Shown: positions 44,126-58,685, counted from the stretch's first letter. The stretch is DNA of 64,000 bases from Pyrrhosoma nymphula (GCA_963573305.1 OY754332.1:51869559-51933558); one strand, 5' to 3'. Made by a program: numbers and translations. Notes: generated by a model not told the origin, from the letters alone.

Positions 44126-44956
44126 ACAACATCATTTTTGAACACCAAAAGACAATGAATATATATCATTTATCAGTTGATATCACTTATATTCTGCGAA
44201 ATGCATATATTTTTATATTGAAGATCATTATCAAATATTCACCTAATCGCATTAGAAATGTAGGGTGTAGCATACGCAAATGCTTTGCTAAATTGAAATT
44301 ACTTCAACCTTTTTGGGATAGGGTCCTTGAGCAAAAATTTCACTTCCCTTTTCTAGATCCCGTGTCTTGGTAGTATGTTCTCCAAACCCTGCTAGTTTTA
44401 AGTTTTATTCGGTGAGGTGTTTCTCAAGTTAAGAGGGCTCTTAGTGTCTCCAATTACCAACCTCGATATGTAATCTTCGCCAATTATCGATCTTCAAATC
44501 AGCTTCTAAGGGCACTTGAATAGCTGTTTTTCTTGCGGTCAGTGGGTAGGTGTCAGGTAGATCAGGCGTATTAGTCAAAGATGAAATGGATGGAACTTTC
44601 ACACTTATGTGACTAATATCACTTATGATGTGTATGCTCTTTGAAATTGCGTTGAAGACACAAGGATTGCAATCTCAATTTTAAAATGGACCTATGGCCA
44701 GACAAACATTTTGAGCTTCACTTGCCACACATACTCATGGAGTCAAATATAATACATACAATTACGTGAATTTTATAATTTTAATTTAATGGACCCATAA
44801 GATTCAATACGATATAATTTTGAATTCAGTCACTGCAGATTTGGTATTTTCCTTACTGCGTTTTAATTATTACTTCTTTGCAGGTTAATCATATGTGTTT
44901 AATGGTTCTATTTATACCGGTTACATTCATATAAGTCATAACGTGGTAACTATTAA

Positions 44957-44978
44957 GCTCAGTAGATATATACTGAGC
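44957..44978. repeat. Small perfect hairpin (copy 2)
   Basis: Counterpart of 22392-22413. Confidence 0.4.
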
Positions 44979-45048
44979 CTGTTTTATTAGAAAAACGATC
45001 ATGATATCAATTCATCATACTATGTTCAAGTTTAAAATCCCCAGTATG

Positions 45049-45175
45049 TAATGTACTGTCAAGTAAGATTTAGTGCTGTCAAGATGACTGAGTCAGACAT
45101 CGAAACGTCGGCCTACATGGAGACCATCACCCGGTTGGAAACCCGAGAAAGCATCACCAAACTAATGTACTGTCA
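45049..45175 (+). mobile_element. Retroposon with 13-bp target duplication (copy 2)
   Basis: TAATGTACTGTCA at 45049-45061 and 45163-45175 surrounds the same 101-bp insert as at 22484. Confidence 0.75.
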
Positions 45176-45771
45176 TTTGTAAAAGTCTGTGGGCAAAATC
45201 CGCAGCGCCTCTTTCGGCCAAGTAGTGAAGTTAAAATTTATGTTGGCTCCACCTGACTGATAGAGACTTGAAAGGTATGTGACAGTTGGGGAACATTTCA
45301 CGTTAATTTTCCTAAAAAAGTTAAAAAGTTCCTAAAATAATCCATATCAATAAACACTCATCGATTGCGTTCGTAATCTACGACGGAATGCCTTGAGGAG
45401 CTGCTAATATGCTTGTAACGAGAAAATCTGTTGGCTGTCATTGTTGTAGTAAACTCTGGTAAACATAGTTAACTTCCAAGTTATATTCGTTAGCTTTCTT
45501 TTTATTCGAAAGTTATGGACATCGGAAATGTAAATGAATTAATACCTTTAATAAGCATTACGCTCCTTGTTATACAATAAAGCTAGATATGGTAAGGGAA
45601 ATTCATATCCTGGTGCTTTTCTCGCAGTTCTTCGCCATATGTTAAAAATATTCCCTCACTTTCGTTGCATTAGGAGTTGCATTGCGTTGCTCTTTGGAGA
45701 ATGCGTTCACCCATAAACTGCGACAGACCGTCGCTGAGTTCGGAGAGATGATGAGTTAAACTTCTAGTTTC

Positions 45772-45908
45772 TTTATGTGAAAGTAAAATGGGGTGGGTTT
45801 CTCAGGCGCTTCGCAGTAAGGAACCGAAAATAATCATCGAGTTTGTATGCTCGAGTCATGCCTCCTTGCCATGATGTCATGTGCTGTGTGCACGAGCGAG
45901 CTCTCTGT
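45772..45908 (+). repeat. Inverted repeat partner A (copy 2)
   Basis: Counterpart of 23207-23343. Its inverted partner is 50174-50309. Confidence 0.75.
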
Positions 45909-47429
45909 CCATATGCAGGCCTCTGGCAGCGGGGAATCGCAAATCTGCAAGCAAAATAATCTGCATGGCGCTAAGTTTTAAGTGCCATATGTACGCATCA
46001 CAACTGTGTTCATTATTTTTATCATGAAATATAGTGAACTTAACTTCTGGTATCCACCCACGAAGTAGAGTCAGGGATGACAAAAATCGATCATCTCATA
46101 TTTGTTAAATGCTAAGTTATAGTAGGTAGAGAGCCAAAAATTAACTGTAACGGGGTATCGATGAGTAAATTAATCAATTTATTTGTTCACGAGCAAAATG
46201 TTCACGAGTAAGAGTAAATAGTATTACGCTGATATGGAAGACTTGAGAGCCTTAAATGGCTCATCAGCATGGAAGGAATGAAGAAAGGAATCACTCAAAG
46301 AATTAATCTTATTATTTGAGTTGAAGCCGACATTTTTCTTTTAACTATAATATATTCAGAGAATCCCAGCATATTAGGGTTTTACGGATAATGCAATGAG
46401 CGTTCAGCGGGACCTGTGATTTTAATTAGCGATTTGCTACGCAGTCTCGCGAGCATCACTCGCCCCTTTGCGTGCATCGTCGCGATTTTTGAAGGATGTT
46501 TTTGATTCGGCTTTCTTCTTATGCTAATTATATACTAATGCTTTATTTTATTTTCTCATTCGACTAAATCCGTTTCAAATCAATCAGTTATCACCACCCA
46601 AAAGATAATTTTACATACATTATGCTCCCGAAATTATTGATTTATGTCCTAAAATCGGTATTTTACTTACAAGTAAATCACATTGAGAAAAGCATGGGGA
46701 TTTCAGTCGTATCGCTTTCTACCTTCCAATTCCATATTCCGCAGTGTGAATAACTGATTTTTCAGAATAACCCCTTAACAACCCTGACGTCCCTAGTTCA
46801 TGGACTAAACAGTCATAATATGCTGGATTCGTCCTTATATGTTTGACAGAAATAGTATTCTTGGAATATTTTTCTAGGTAATTTCATTTAAAGCTATAAT
46901 AAACCCAATTTCGAATACTTCTGGACCGTGTTTTCCTACATTGAAGTCTTCTTCAGTTCTTTCCCTCTAAATCTTTTCCACAGTATCGGTCAAGATTTTG
47001 ACTGATTCTTTCCGTTCACCCATGATAATTATAGTTTAGTGGGAATAAAGGAATAGGGATGAGAAAATTTCGCCTGGTTTTTTTCCGGATTGAGGAGACA
47101 AGGATGTCCTTTTTATTAATTCATTCGGTGACTTTCACTCATTATGAGTCCTGAAAGTTGGATGTCATCATCGGGAATCGCCAAAAGAAAAATACGAAAG
47201 GTGAAGGTAGATATGGATCAAGGGAAAAATGGAGGGATATGACTAAAGGCACGAATAAATAAAACTCTAGTGGTAATGGTGGACGGGGAAAACTGTGAAA
47301 ATAAAGGCACGAAAATAACGAGCACTCCCCGTACCTGGTTCTTATTTGCTATAAACAAAAAAGACTTCATATCAACATAAAATAAGTTTTGCACTCAGCG
47401 CTGTCATAAAAAATTGCAGACAGTTAGAA

Positions 47430-48370
47430 TTAATATTCTGTGGCATCTCCCTCCAATTCTATTGCCCGCGTTAGTCTCGATCTCATGGAATTTATTAAAT
47501 TCTTACACAAGTCTGGGCGTCGGGAAAGGGAAGTCTACACCTTTCTGACATGATCCTCAAGATGTTGAACGGTCCTCAAGCGGTCTGTAGACCAATCCCG
47601 AGATATTATCCCCCTCAGATTTTCAATGGAATTGAAATCGGGCGATCGCGTCGGCCACTCTAGAGGACAAAGTTTTGGATTTTGTGTCAGGAAATCTATG
47701 ACAACTCGCCCAGTATGAACTGGACAAAAATTACTTCTTTTTCTCCGGGGACTATCTCGGAAGGGTACGGAATTAGGTTTTCCCTTAGAATACCGACATA
47801 ATCCACAGATGTCATTCTTTTTGGTGTTCTAACGAGGGGACCAGGCCCAGCTGCCGTCATTGCACCCCAAAACCCGACGCTCACGCGGCCAGACCTATTG
47901 TTTCTCACAATGTAGGCGGGTTCATACCTGTTGAGAAATTAATTAATGTCGACGCCTTTTTAGAATAAGGAAGAAACACAATACTGAAAACAATTTCATT
48001 TATGATTACCTTTTCCCTCGCGGGCGCCATAGTTGAGTGGTACCATTCTCATTGCTCTGAAATGTTTTTTCGAATGAAAAATAACTAAATCCCAATAGGT
48101 ATAGTCCATCTCACAATATCGTTGAGAAAATGTGAATCTGGACTGTTTATGAGCCGGCGTTAAAAATGGCTTTTGGCACGGTTTATAATGTCTCAGACCT
48201 ACTTCTTGAACCCTACTTCGAAATGTAGAGTAGCTGCAGCTAAATCCATCTCTTGCGGCAAGGACGCTAATCCTCCCGTTGAAACGGGGTGCTGCTTGAC
48301 ATACTCTATAATGGTGCGATTTTGTTCCTCGGTCGTACACCGCGGTATTGGTATATTTGTTGAACTTCAA
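47430..48370 (-). pseudogene. Dead Tc1-type transposase (copy 2)
   Basis: Carries the same lesions as 24865-25805: loss of the first catalytic acid, the 90-bp stop-containing gap and the frameshift before WPTRSPDFNSIENL. Confidence 0.88.
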
Positions 48371-48658
48371 TAGTGGCGCTGCTATAGTTCATAATCGCCA
48401 GGCCTATTTATATTTATCGTTGATGGTGTGAATTAAATCAAGAATTGAAACATTTATTCGTTTTATTCCATTTTTTTAAATAATTATTAGTTATTGGAAA
48501 TAATCAGCCTTTCACGGGAGAAAAATACCACGATATATCACTATGTTTCGAAGGGGCGAAGAGCTGAGGCCGAGAAACACCTCCTTGGCATTCGAACGAA
48601 TTCATTGGAGGTCAAGGCATCAGAGTGGTCAGGCTATTTTGCTTCCTCAAGAAATACA

Positions 48659-48778
48659 ACATCTACATCTACAAAATACCCTGCAAGCCACCTCAGGGGT
48701 GTGTCGTAGGGGGTGAGTATTCACCAGCATGCATGACACTATATCCTAAAGTTAGTGTAACTACGACTAATTATGCAT
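48659..48778 (+). mobile_element. CTACATCTAC-family head (copy 2, first)
   Basis: Counterpart of 26094-26213. Confidence 0.65.
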
Positions 48779-48836
48779 TAGCATACATCGTTAATGCACA
48801 ACTACACTACAGATATTATCGTAATGGAGAGGGACC

Positions 48837-48840
<4 letters not shown>

Positions 48841-48903
<63 letters not shown>
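48841..48903. repeat. TA microsatellite, 63 bp (copy 2)
   Basis: Exactly as long as the tract at 26276-26338, although such tracts mutate in length quickly. Confidence 0.95.
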
Positions 48904-48904
<1 letters not shown>

Positions 48905-48905
<1 letters not shown>

Positions 48906-50542
48906 GTCTTGGTCGAAAATCGATTATCGTTCGTGGGAAAAATCAAATTTTAAATCTGTCCGTTCTACACTCTAGTTCCCTAATTTTATTCTCATGGTCT
49001 GATCTACCGTAGTATGTCGGATTTCGTAAAATATTACCAACGCCGTCAGAGAATAGACCGGTTTGGAACTTACGTAATAGATTTAGTCTAAATTTTAATC
49101 GACGGTCTGAAAGCGTTTCCCATCCCAGTTGCTGCAAAAGGTCAGTAACACTAACGAGATTATCATAACGGCCTTTAACGTATCTTGCCGATCTTCGCTA
49201 CACGCCTTCTAACTCATTTTCCAAGCCTATCTCATAAGGATCCCAAATACTGGCAGCATATTCCAAGTGGGGTCTAACGAGAGAGAAGTAGCTGATTTCC
49301 CTAACTTTATCGTCGCACTTGCCAAGTACTCTTTTAACAAATCCCAATTTACGATTAGCTTGACCGGTAATTTCTCGAATATGTTTACTCCACGAGAGAT
49401 CATTAGTCAGTTTAACTCCGATGTATTTAACCGATTCTACGGTGTCTAGTTTTATGTTGTTTATGCAATAGGTGTTACAAGGAGCGTTTTTCCGTTTCCA
49501 AAAATTCATAACAACGCATTTTTTCAGGTTTAATTCTAGCTGCCACGCATCGCACCACTCCTGTATTGCCTCGAGGTCCTTAGCTAGCGCTTCCTTATCA
49601 ATAAGGCTACGAATTTCTTTATACACCACTGCGTCGTCTGCAAATAATCTAACCTTACTGTCAACTGTTTCACCGATGTCATTTATGTACAAAAGCAACA
49701 GAAGTGGGCCTATGATACTTCCCTGTTGGACACCCGATGTGACTTTTACTTCATTAAAGATAGTGCCATCTAATACAACCCTTTGCTCGCGATTGCTTAA
49801 GAATTCTCTAATCCAGGAAATTACGTAGTCGTCTAAACCGTAGGATTTTTATTTCATGAGTAGCTTACTGTGGGAAACTTTATCAAATGCCTTTTTAAAG
49901 TCAACAAAAATTGCATCAACTGGAACGTTATATTCACCCGAGACTAAAATATCGTGGGTAAAAAGTGCTAATTGAGTTTCGCAAGATCTTCCCTCTCTGA
50001 ATCCGTGTTGCGTTTTCGTTAACAAGTTCTGCATATCGAGGTGTCTCATAACTGAACTTACAATTATATGTTCAAGGACTTTGCAAGAGATAGATGTGAG
50101 AGATATCAGTCAGTAGTTCGATGGCTGTTCCTTATCACCGATTTTGAATATGGGAGTGACATTTGCAATTTTCCAGAGGGCTCACTCGTGCACACTACAC
50201 ATGAGATTATGGCAAGGAGGCATGACTCGAGCATACAAACTCGATGATTATTTTCGGTTCCTTACTGCGAAGAGCTTGAGAAACCCGCCCCATTTTACTT
50301 TCACATAAATAAACTATGTCTCTTTAGCAGTGTACTGCAGGTTCGCATGTAGCACTCTCCCAGTTTCTAATTTGATTGCGAACACTTCTCCTGACTGCTT
50401 TTTGGTCGGTGCCCAGCGGCCGGGGGAATGTGCGAGGTCCCGATTTGTACAGGGACGAGTGATGTAAGCCTGGTGTGGAATCACCCCGTGCCACACACCC
50501 TAGAGGTGGTTTACACGGTACTTCGTAGATGTAGATGTAGTG
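48905..50542 (-). mobile_element. CR1/Jockey-like non-LTR retrotransposon (copy 2)
   Basis: Same RT blocks (FADD motif in RLFADDAVVYKE) and the same in-frame stops, near 49849-49851 and 49198-49200, as the element at 26340-27977. Confidence 0.88.
50174..50309 (-). repeat. Inverted repeat partner B (copy 2)
   Basis: Counterpart of 27609-27744. Confidence 0.75.
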
Positions 50543-50851
50543 ATCGATGGCAAAGTAGTTCATTTAGCCTAAGGCCTGATTAGACCGCATTAAACAAGGT
50601 TTTTAAATTTTATTTAACAATAGTATAATGAAATTTTAGTATGATTTAGTGAACTTTGATATCTGGATCACGTTGAGAATGTCTTATTGTTTTTCAGGCA
50701 AAAAGAAAATTTCGGAATTACATTTGGCATTCAGTGACCGTTTAAAATCCCGATATTTAAATAAAATTGATTTTGAGTGTGCATATGCTAAATAGACACA
50801 ATAAAAGGAAAATTTGTGGTTATTTTATGCGTTTTGAATATAAGAAGACCG

Positions 50852-50895
50852 AAATACAGCGGCTGATGGGATCAATTTAAAATACAGCGGCTGAT
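50852..50895 (+). repeat. Short tandem duplication of AATACAGCGGCTGAT (copy 2)
   Basis: Counterpart of 28287-28330. Confidence 0.6.
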
Positions 50896-50902
50896 TTTCT
50901 GT

Positions 50903-51029
50903 CATCTACTACTACAAAATACCCTGCAAGCCACCTCAAGGGTGTGTGTCACCAACATGCATTACACTATACCCATGAACTTAGGAGGTAACACTATACC
51001 CTAAAGTTAGTTTAACTACGACTCATATG
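50903..51029 (+). mobile_element. CTACATCTAC-family head (copy 2, second)
   Basis: Counterpart of 28338-28464. Confidence 0.65.
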
Positions 51030-51189
51030 GGGTCGTCATGATGTCGCTTAGGTCAAAGGACATAAAACATGGCGGGTGGTTTGCTCCTCTATTCTTACCC
51101 TAGCAGATTCAAATTTAATGGCTAACAGTTGACGTTTTTCGAGAAGTCGGTGCTTCATTGCTTCAAATTGGCATCAACGAAAGAACACA

Positions 51190-51607
51190 GTGGCTGGAGC
51201 GGTAATCGCGTGTCAATGAGAGCACATTTAAGGTGGTTGGAGCTATTTTTGTTCATGTACGGACTTGCGCGAAACTTTTGATTACATATGTGCAGATTTT
51301 GCCTAAAACGCGAAATAATTCGTTTCATACCATTATAATAGTTGTAAGCAAAATATCAAGGTATCATGACGAGTAAAAAAACATATTATAACATGTAATA
51401 TTTGCTGAAATTTTGAATGCCGAGCCGAAAATCCAAGTCATAACAATGTTTTAATTAAGGCGAATACTTCAAAATATAATTATTGTATAATTTCCATTTC
51501 CACTGCATAAACAGATTTGCTTAAATAAAATGTAGTTCAAGTATTTTTTCGCCTTGAAAAGCTATTAAGATGTGCGCTCAATGACTCACGATTACCACTC
51601 CAGCCAC
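51190..51607. mobile_element. MITE-like element with inverted ends (copy 2)
   Basis: Counterpart of 28625-29042. Confidence 0.6.
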
Positions 51608-52081
51608 CTTAACGTATTGGTATTATGTACCTCGCATCAAATATACAATTTCTATATAATTCAAAGAAGAGCAATTTTTCATTTCATATAATTCATAGGA
51701 AAAAAGTCATACATTGTCTCCAAGTTATGGAATATTTTATGTGGATGCCCACGATAATGATGTTATTGCACACGACTCCGTTCAAGCCTTCTTGCACTCC
51801 TATGCTGGTTGAAATGCAAATTTATAACATTTTACGCCGAGCTTCCTTCCAAGGTATTTCGCCACTATGATTACGATTCAAAAATAATTCCTGTTCTCAT
51901 TGACCTTACACTGATTAGATTTAACTCTATCGTGTACGTGGCGTGGTGGTTTTTTCAAATTGACACATTTTAATCTTTTTAATGACATAGTAATATTTTA
52001 CCAAATATTTAGAAAATCTTATTGAGTGAAGAAAACTCTTAAATAAAAGTTAAAAATATTGATACATGAATATGGACATCA

Positions 52082-52115
52082 CCCGATGTATCGGTCAGAC
52101 AACCGATATATCGGG
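52082..52115. repeat. Hairpin CCCGATRTATCGGT (copy 2)
   Basis: Counterpart of 29517-29550. Confidence 0.55.
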
Positions 52116-52396
52116 CGATACGCTTCAAAGGATGTATCAAACCTCTACGCGGTGCCGGTATATTGTACCAGTGGGTATATCGGCCGCGACAGCAGACTTT
52201 TATGTGGTCTGGTATATATGCTTGTTTTCCCCCTGCAGTTCCCTTTGTCAAAAAAAAACAAATTAAAAATTTCGGGAGGGGGGTGGAGGGTTTCGGATCC
52301 CATTAACCCCTTTGGCTAGGTTGCTGGTTGTTGGAGCATTGAAATACTCAAGTCAACCACAGCTGAATGAGCCGTCGCAATTGCTTACATGTTGGA

Positions 52397-52409
52397 GGGG
52401 GGGGGGGGG
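52397..52409 (+). repeat. G13 tract (copy 2)
   Basis: Counterpart of 29832-29844, with equal length. Confidence 0.9.
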
Positions 52410-52684
52410 TTGTTATGACACCAGAAGTGAAGGACGGAAGTGTAGAAGAAAAAGAATTTGGGAGTGGAGAGCGATGATCCGTGGGGAGTGTTTAGGTCGA
52501 ATTGGAATCTTTTTCAACCGGCAATACCAATTTGATCGCGGCCATTTTCAAGAGAGTTCGCCCTAACCGATACCAGAAAATACTATCTCCCTCCCACGAA
52601 TTCCACCATTCCCCTCAACAACACAGCCCATTCCAATTCAGCAGATTCCAATATCCACCCATTGCACCAACATATCGCTCGCCG

Positions 52685-52765
52685 AATGACGAACGTATCG
52701 CCGACGACGTCATACGTGCGACCAATCATACCCTCCGTTACAGAGAGTATCCAACCAATGGATGC
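52685..52765. promoter_or_regulatory. Possible CRE/CCAAT cluster (copy 2)
   Basis: Counterpart of 30120-30200. Confidence 0.25.
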
Positions 52766-53232
52766 TATCTGTTTGAATCGTTGCTTCACTCCCCCAACTC
52801 CTCTCTATGCGCTTGGTCATTTCAGCCCCAGACAACGAGGGACAGACAACGTTGGTACGGGCCCAGCTATCGCTTCGCTTCGCGTAGAACTTGGAGACGG
52901 CGTATCATTCATTAGGGGCCACCTGCTTAGAGTCTACGTACGTATGAGCATATTGAAGTTTTACCCCCCTGAAGTTTATATTTAGCATACTTTTTTTTTT
53001 AACTTAATTACTTACTAATATCTTGCAAAAGTGGAGTAACTCGAATGATTTAGGACCCAGAAGTAAGTGTTCGACTCCCTATATTATTTGACCTTAAGTA
53101 CGTGAGTCCTGGTCAGCCGCGGTATTGTATTCCGGGAAATTTTATTCATATTGTGTCTTATCGTCGTCTTAATATTGCCATCGTTGGCTGTTTGAGGGTA
53201 TTGACTCTCAATGCTCTCTCGTAAAGTGGGGA

Positions 53233-53465
53233 TCGGGATAGAGTGGTGGCTGTAGCACAGGCTTTCCATTTCGATGGCCCGGGGTCGAATATATTAAGCA
53301 GCAAAGATATTTTAGTACCATCCCGATCTTTGGCTGGGTGCTTTGGAAAATGAGCACTTAAAGTGGGATCGTTGGATCACTCAGACCGTTGGATGGGACT
53401 TCAATCTGTGCAACCCTTGGCACCATTTGTTAATAGCAGGCTAATTCCGACGCCAGGTTTCTCTC
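53233..53465 (+). mobile_element. tRNA-derived SINE remnant (copy 2)
   Basis: Counterpart of 30668-30900. Confidence 0.55.
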
Positions 53466-54925
53466 ATCCTAAAAATCCGAAATATTCTGTCCCCTATTAC
53501 AACCTATCCACCAATCCTGTAGGAAGCATAGATCGCAAGTAATTTTGCTCAAGCCAGGATGCATTCATTGTCTGGAATTAAATAATTTTGCAATTCATTT
53601 GTCCGTATGCTTGCAGCGTATGCTAGACATCTGTTTTAGTAACGGTATCTGTTGGTTTGAAGTTAGTTTCATGACTAAAATTAATTATCTTCACTTGTTT
53701 AATATTGTGGTTAGAATTTAATTTTTTTCTGCTATGCTTTCAACCAGTTTTCGCGATATTTTTTTATTCATCACATTTTGAAAGGTCTTATTCTGATTGA
53801 TATAAGTTTCTAGCTCTACTTATATCCTTTACGGGGTTAGCCCAGAGTATTCACCTCGGGAGGAATCTTAATATAGCTGTTAAAGATGAAACATTAGTCT
53901 TACTTAGCTACTCTGCCACATATCGTCTTCCATACTGGAATTCGTAAATATTTTTAACCCTCTTTTCATCTCTCTTTCGCAGTCACGGTAAGTGAATGGA
54001 AACAACCACAGTCGCAGCAAGCGGAATTTAAGACCAGAAAATGCTGGCCGGAGATTGCTGTTCCCATGGATTGCATGATGATATGAAGTTATCAATTTTT
54101 CAAGACGGTCAGTGCAGCGGCGTAACATCTGCCACCTGATAAGCAGATATATGATCCGCTGTTACAGCGTTGATCCCGTCAAGTTGACAAACCCTCGAGA
54201 CGGCACAGATTTCCAGCAGATTGATTGGGTAAGTAGCTGGTTAAATTTAAAATTGCATGAATGATAATCAGTAGTTTTTTTTAGTGTTATTGAATAACGT
54301 CACGCTTCTGAAGCGTAAAGGAATAGTGTCACGGATTTCTGCGGTACTAAATCTTGCTCATATACTCTCTCTTTAGCTGGAACGTAGGCTTCTGCAATGG
54401 GTTGAAGAACCGGATTTCATATTTCAAGGTTGAATTGCGTTCGTCAACGTTAGGATTACAAAAATGTTCTGTTACAGGAGGCGTCTTCATGTCGAACTGT
54501 AGGGGTTGTTTGTTGGATCTTAGCCGGATTTTGAGTAGTGGCGCCAAAATACCTGCTCATTCTGTTCTGTTTCCATTGGTCAAGGGGTTGAATAGCCTTT
54601 TCCATGTTGTTGCCCGTGAATACAAATCCTCGCTGTAGTAGTTTCTGGATTCTTCATAATTTCAATGGCCTCGCCATCAATCTCAAGTCTTCTTATTCTT
54701 GGGAATTATCAGTTTGACCTGAATACGCCTCCTGTAAAGGAGGAGAAAACGTTTATCATAACGCTGACGCACGCAATTGAACCTGAAAACATGGGATACA
54801 GTTATTCTTACTTCAAATCCTACTTCGCAAGAAAGGTATATGGCGCAGTGATTTTTTTTAAACCATATATATCCGCAATCTCATGCTGTGCAAATGTTAT
54901 GAACTTTATTATGGCGTCAATTTTG

Positions 54926-55075
54926 AATAAAAAAGTTCGTACTTCTCCACACTTTATTTAAAAACTGCGACCGTTTTCACCTTAATACGGCATCTTCTGC
55001 CAGAAGATGCCTTAAGGTGAAACCGGTCGCAGTTTTTAAAATATTGTGTGGAAAAGTAAGAAGTTCTTTTTTATA
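54926..55075. repeat. Foldback repeat (copy 2)
   Basis: Counterpart of 32361-32510. Confidence 0.75.
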
Positions 55076-58000
55076 AAAAATAGATATATCACTTCCACTA
55101 AGCCAAGCCTGATACAAAAAAAAAATTTATTATGTTGGTTAGGCTGGTAGTTAGTCCCAGGATAGGGGTTTACTATTTTTTTCTGTGATGAAAATCTATA
55201 GAATTGCATCATCGCTGATATAAACAAGCATTTAAGGGGTAAAGTAGTGTCTGTGTTATTGTTCTAGGCTCAAGTTCCTGGGATGGACATCAGTTTTTTT
55301 CATTCACTGTTTTGTTACTTGACCTACTCGAGCGGTAAATATTTTTCACCTGTTTATCAGATATTTTTAATGCGTTAAAACTGTTCTATATTATTTTGCA
55401 AACAGAAGCTGACATTTAATATCTGGCGCCGCGAATACCTCTATTCCAACTATTATTTAATTCTGGCTAGTTCTAATATTGTTTTATGTTAGCTGATGTA
55501 ATAAGCCGGCTCTCATATGGAATGAAAGTGATTCTCAGCAAGATCGTCGTACTTACTTTGACGCTGCAAGTGAACCTTGCGTGCGGAGTGTGCTGAAGAA
55601 ACCCTTTTCTAATTCAGCCCACCGCGCGGCTGTTTTCCGTAAATGTTATCACCTCTAAATCTTGGTAAATTTAATTTTTCGTAATGAAGGAAAGGAAAGA
55701 TTTGTAAAGGGCATTATTACTATAAAAATTCTTTGAGTCTTACCTAGATGAAAAGTTAAAATTATCCATATATTACATACATACTAAAGTTACTGCACCT
55801 CTTCGAAACAAAGAATTACAAATATTCGCCTGATAATCATCATAATAGCTATCGAAAGCGTGGAAATAGCTATATTGTGGAGGGTTATTTGCATTATACC
55901 CTTATCATAAACTGATGGCGGATGGACGTCACAGAGCGAGTAGCGTTAAGGGCCTATGTCCTTCCATCTCAGTTTATGGCACCCACTCTGGCTCCGCCAC
56001 TCTTCTGCTTATAATGGAAGTGCGATCCAGATGAGTTTGAGGCACACGTGATTTTGAATGTGAATAATCATTCATTGTGTAAAAGACTCTTGAAGATACA
56101 ATTGAAAAATATTTAGTAGTGAATTCAAGCAAAACTTAAATGAGAAAATCTAAGCCTATAAAAAAATCTAGAACCTATCACTCCTTTAGTCTTGAGATTC
56201 CATGTTCATAGGAACGCAAAACGGAATTCTAAATTTTACAATTGCAGCAAAGCAATTAAACTTAGTGTTTTATGTTGACGCTATTGGGTATGTAACCCCA
56301 GAATTTTCGCGATTCGTAAATTATCCACGGACTGGCTGCCAGCCAACTTTCGTTAAAGTTCTATACCCGGCTATTGGGTACTCTCCTTGCTAGTCTCAGG
56401 TTTAGGCTAATGTTTTTAATATTATAAATTGAAGCAACTTTGAAGTTACTTAATAAATTTGTATTTATTTTATACCAATGGTGTGATAGTGATTCCAATT
56501 TCTGTCAGAACTGTTTGCTAGGATTTTGACCCTTTTATAATTATCGCGACACTTTTCATGATAAATTGAATTATTGCGGAACTTGTTAATTTTTTACTTT
56601 TCAATAATTTGTAGGTAAATACTTATATTCATTCACGTTTCATAGTATTTGATGCTGATTTCCATAATGAAAAACTTTGGTGACACATATATGCTACGGT
56701 GATGGTTTCTTTAGGCTTTCTCAGTTATTGTGACTTAAGTTGTTAAACAGTAATTCAGCGACTTTTATAAAAATGTTTAACATATTTTATTAACTTTTTT
56801 ATTTATAATCTAACTTATTTGTATTGTGTGAGATATTTCACTTGAATTCCTTTAAATATTAGTCACTTGTGTAGTCATCTGGTGGATTGTATTATTTTTC
56901 AGCATTTCGTTGAGCTTGGACCTGGGGATATTTCTGTGAACAAATTTGAATTTGATTGGAATATTATTAAAACACACCTACTGTTGATTAGTCAAATCAA
57001 AGCAGTAGTAAAATGGCAGGCTTTCTTAGATATGCCTTCACTCATATATAAACAATTGAACGTTCTACAGCCGTTAAATATTGAAAGAAAATGAATTCCA
57101 CAAGGTGCCTATTCCCCATGCCTTCACTCTTTCTTCGACTTGCACCAGCATCGTAGTATTTAATGGCAATCACTCGTTTTCTTTTTTCTGTAGGGGTCAT
57201 AATATATGCCGCATTTCTATTCCGTTACTTACTCAAAATTATCTGCAGACAAAAGTATTTCTCCCTCACTTCTCGTGGATAATCTTGGAACTTATTTCTA
57301 CTTCTTTCATCACACTGATTACTAATTTTTGAACATCTACTCGACACTCATACTCGGTGGTCTGTTGTCCTTAAAACTAGTTAGTTCAGCAATTTGTTAA
57401 TGGAAAAGATCTTTATCCAACCACTCTGAATCAAAGTTCTCGCTACCACTGCTCGTTGAGGTTGGTTGGGGTCAAGGTGTTCTATCACCTTGAGTCGGGG
57501 TACTACCTTGTACAGTGGTGATTTTGGAAAACTGACTTATTTGGAGATTAATCTTTGCTCTGCAGTTTAAGGCAAGGCCAAGTAAACGATCCCGATCAAG
57601 AAATTTCTAAATTGTAGATAAGAAAAAATTAATGGTATTTTTTCTTTCAAATGTTACCCGGTGAATACTAGCCTCCCTGTTTATCTGCAGGAGTAGTACG
57701 ATTTGATCTCAAATCATTCTCAAATGGAATCATTCATTCACGCCCAGTTATGTTCTGCCAATATTAATGTCGGTTTCCATATGACAATGAACTTAAATCA
57801 GAATGGTGCTTTCGTGCATCGTAGCTTACGCTGTTGGCTCTTTGTAGACTTCTTCGGATGAATGCTTTCGCTTCGGTTTTGGCTTGGGTGAGATACTTTC
57901 TGCTTCTCGCTTACTTAATCAATCTTTCTGCCAACATTGCTCCTCCTCCACTCGTCAAATAGTATTTGCTTAAGTCTCACGGTGAATTAATCTTTATTCC

Positions 58001-58628
58001 ACAGAAAAAAACTATTCTTTACGTGGACCTTATGTTCTATTTCTTCGGAGTTTTTATAGCGGTTCTCAATCTCGTCAATCGTTCTTCACTGCCAAAATTA
58101 TAATTATTTCAGCACAGCGCGGCATGCCAAATGTTAAATTTTTGGATTTCACCCCTCGCTTTTTCAATGTAAACATTGAAGCTCTCCTTTCATTATATTC
58201 CTTCGCATTTATTTACATCCAACTGGTCTTAATACAACTGCCTTTTCACTAAATTCATTGAAAGACACTTCTTTTATGTAGTCGACAGGTCTACTTCAAT
58301 TCATCATGCGTTGCATAATGACATAGTTTGTCCAATTTTTCCTGAAAATTAATTTCTCCATCATAGTCCACAGATTGCTTGACAGTTTTCCCAAACTGTT
58401 TAACGCATTAAAAAGATTATGAAAAATAACAAAATTCGAATATGGCCTTCATTATGAATAGAGATTGTCTCGCTCAAACTATCTTAAATCCACACACTAC
58501 TCGTAGCGACTCGCCAAAAGGCATAGTCCAGTAGTTCCGAGGAAACTACAACAACAAGCGTCAGGCACTTTAGTTCCTCTATCCCTTAACTGATGCATAC
58601 AGTTTTGATATTTACAAAATCAGTTTAA

Positions 58629-58685
58629 ATCTACATTCTACCCTGCAAGACACCAGAAGGGCGTGTGGCGGGATGTGCTAAGTAA
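58629..58685 (+). mobile_element. CTACATCTAC-family head fragment (copy 2, third)
   Basis: Counterpart of 36064-36120. Confidence 0.5.
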
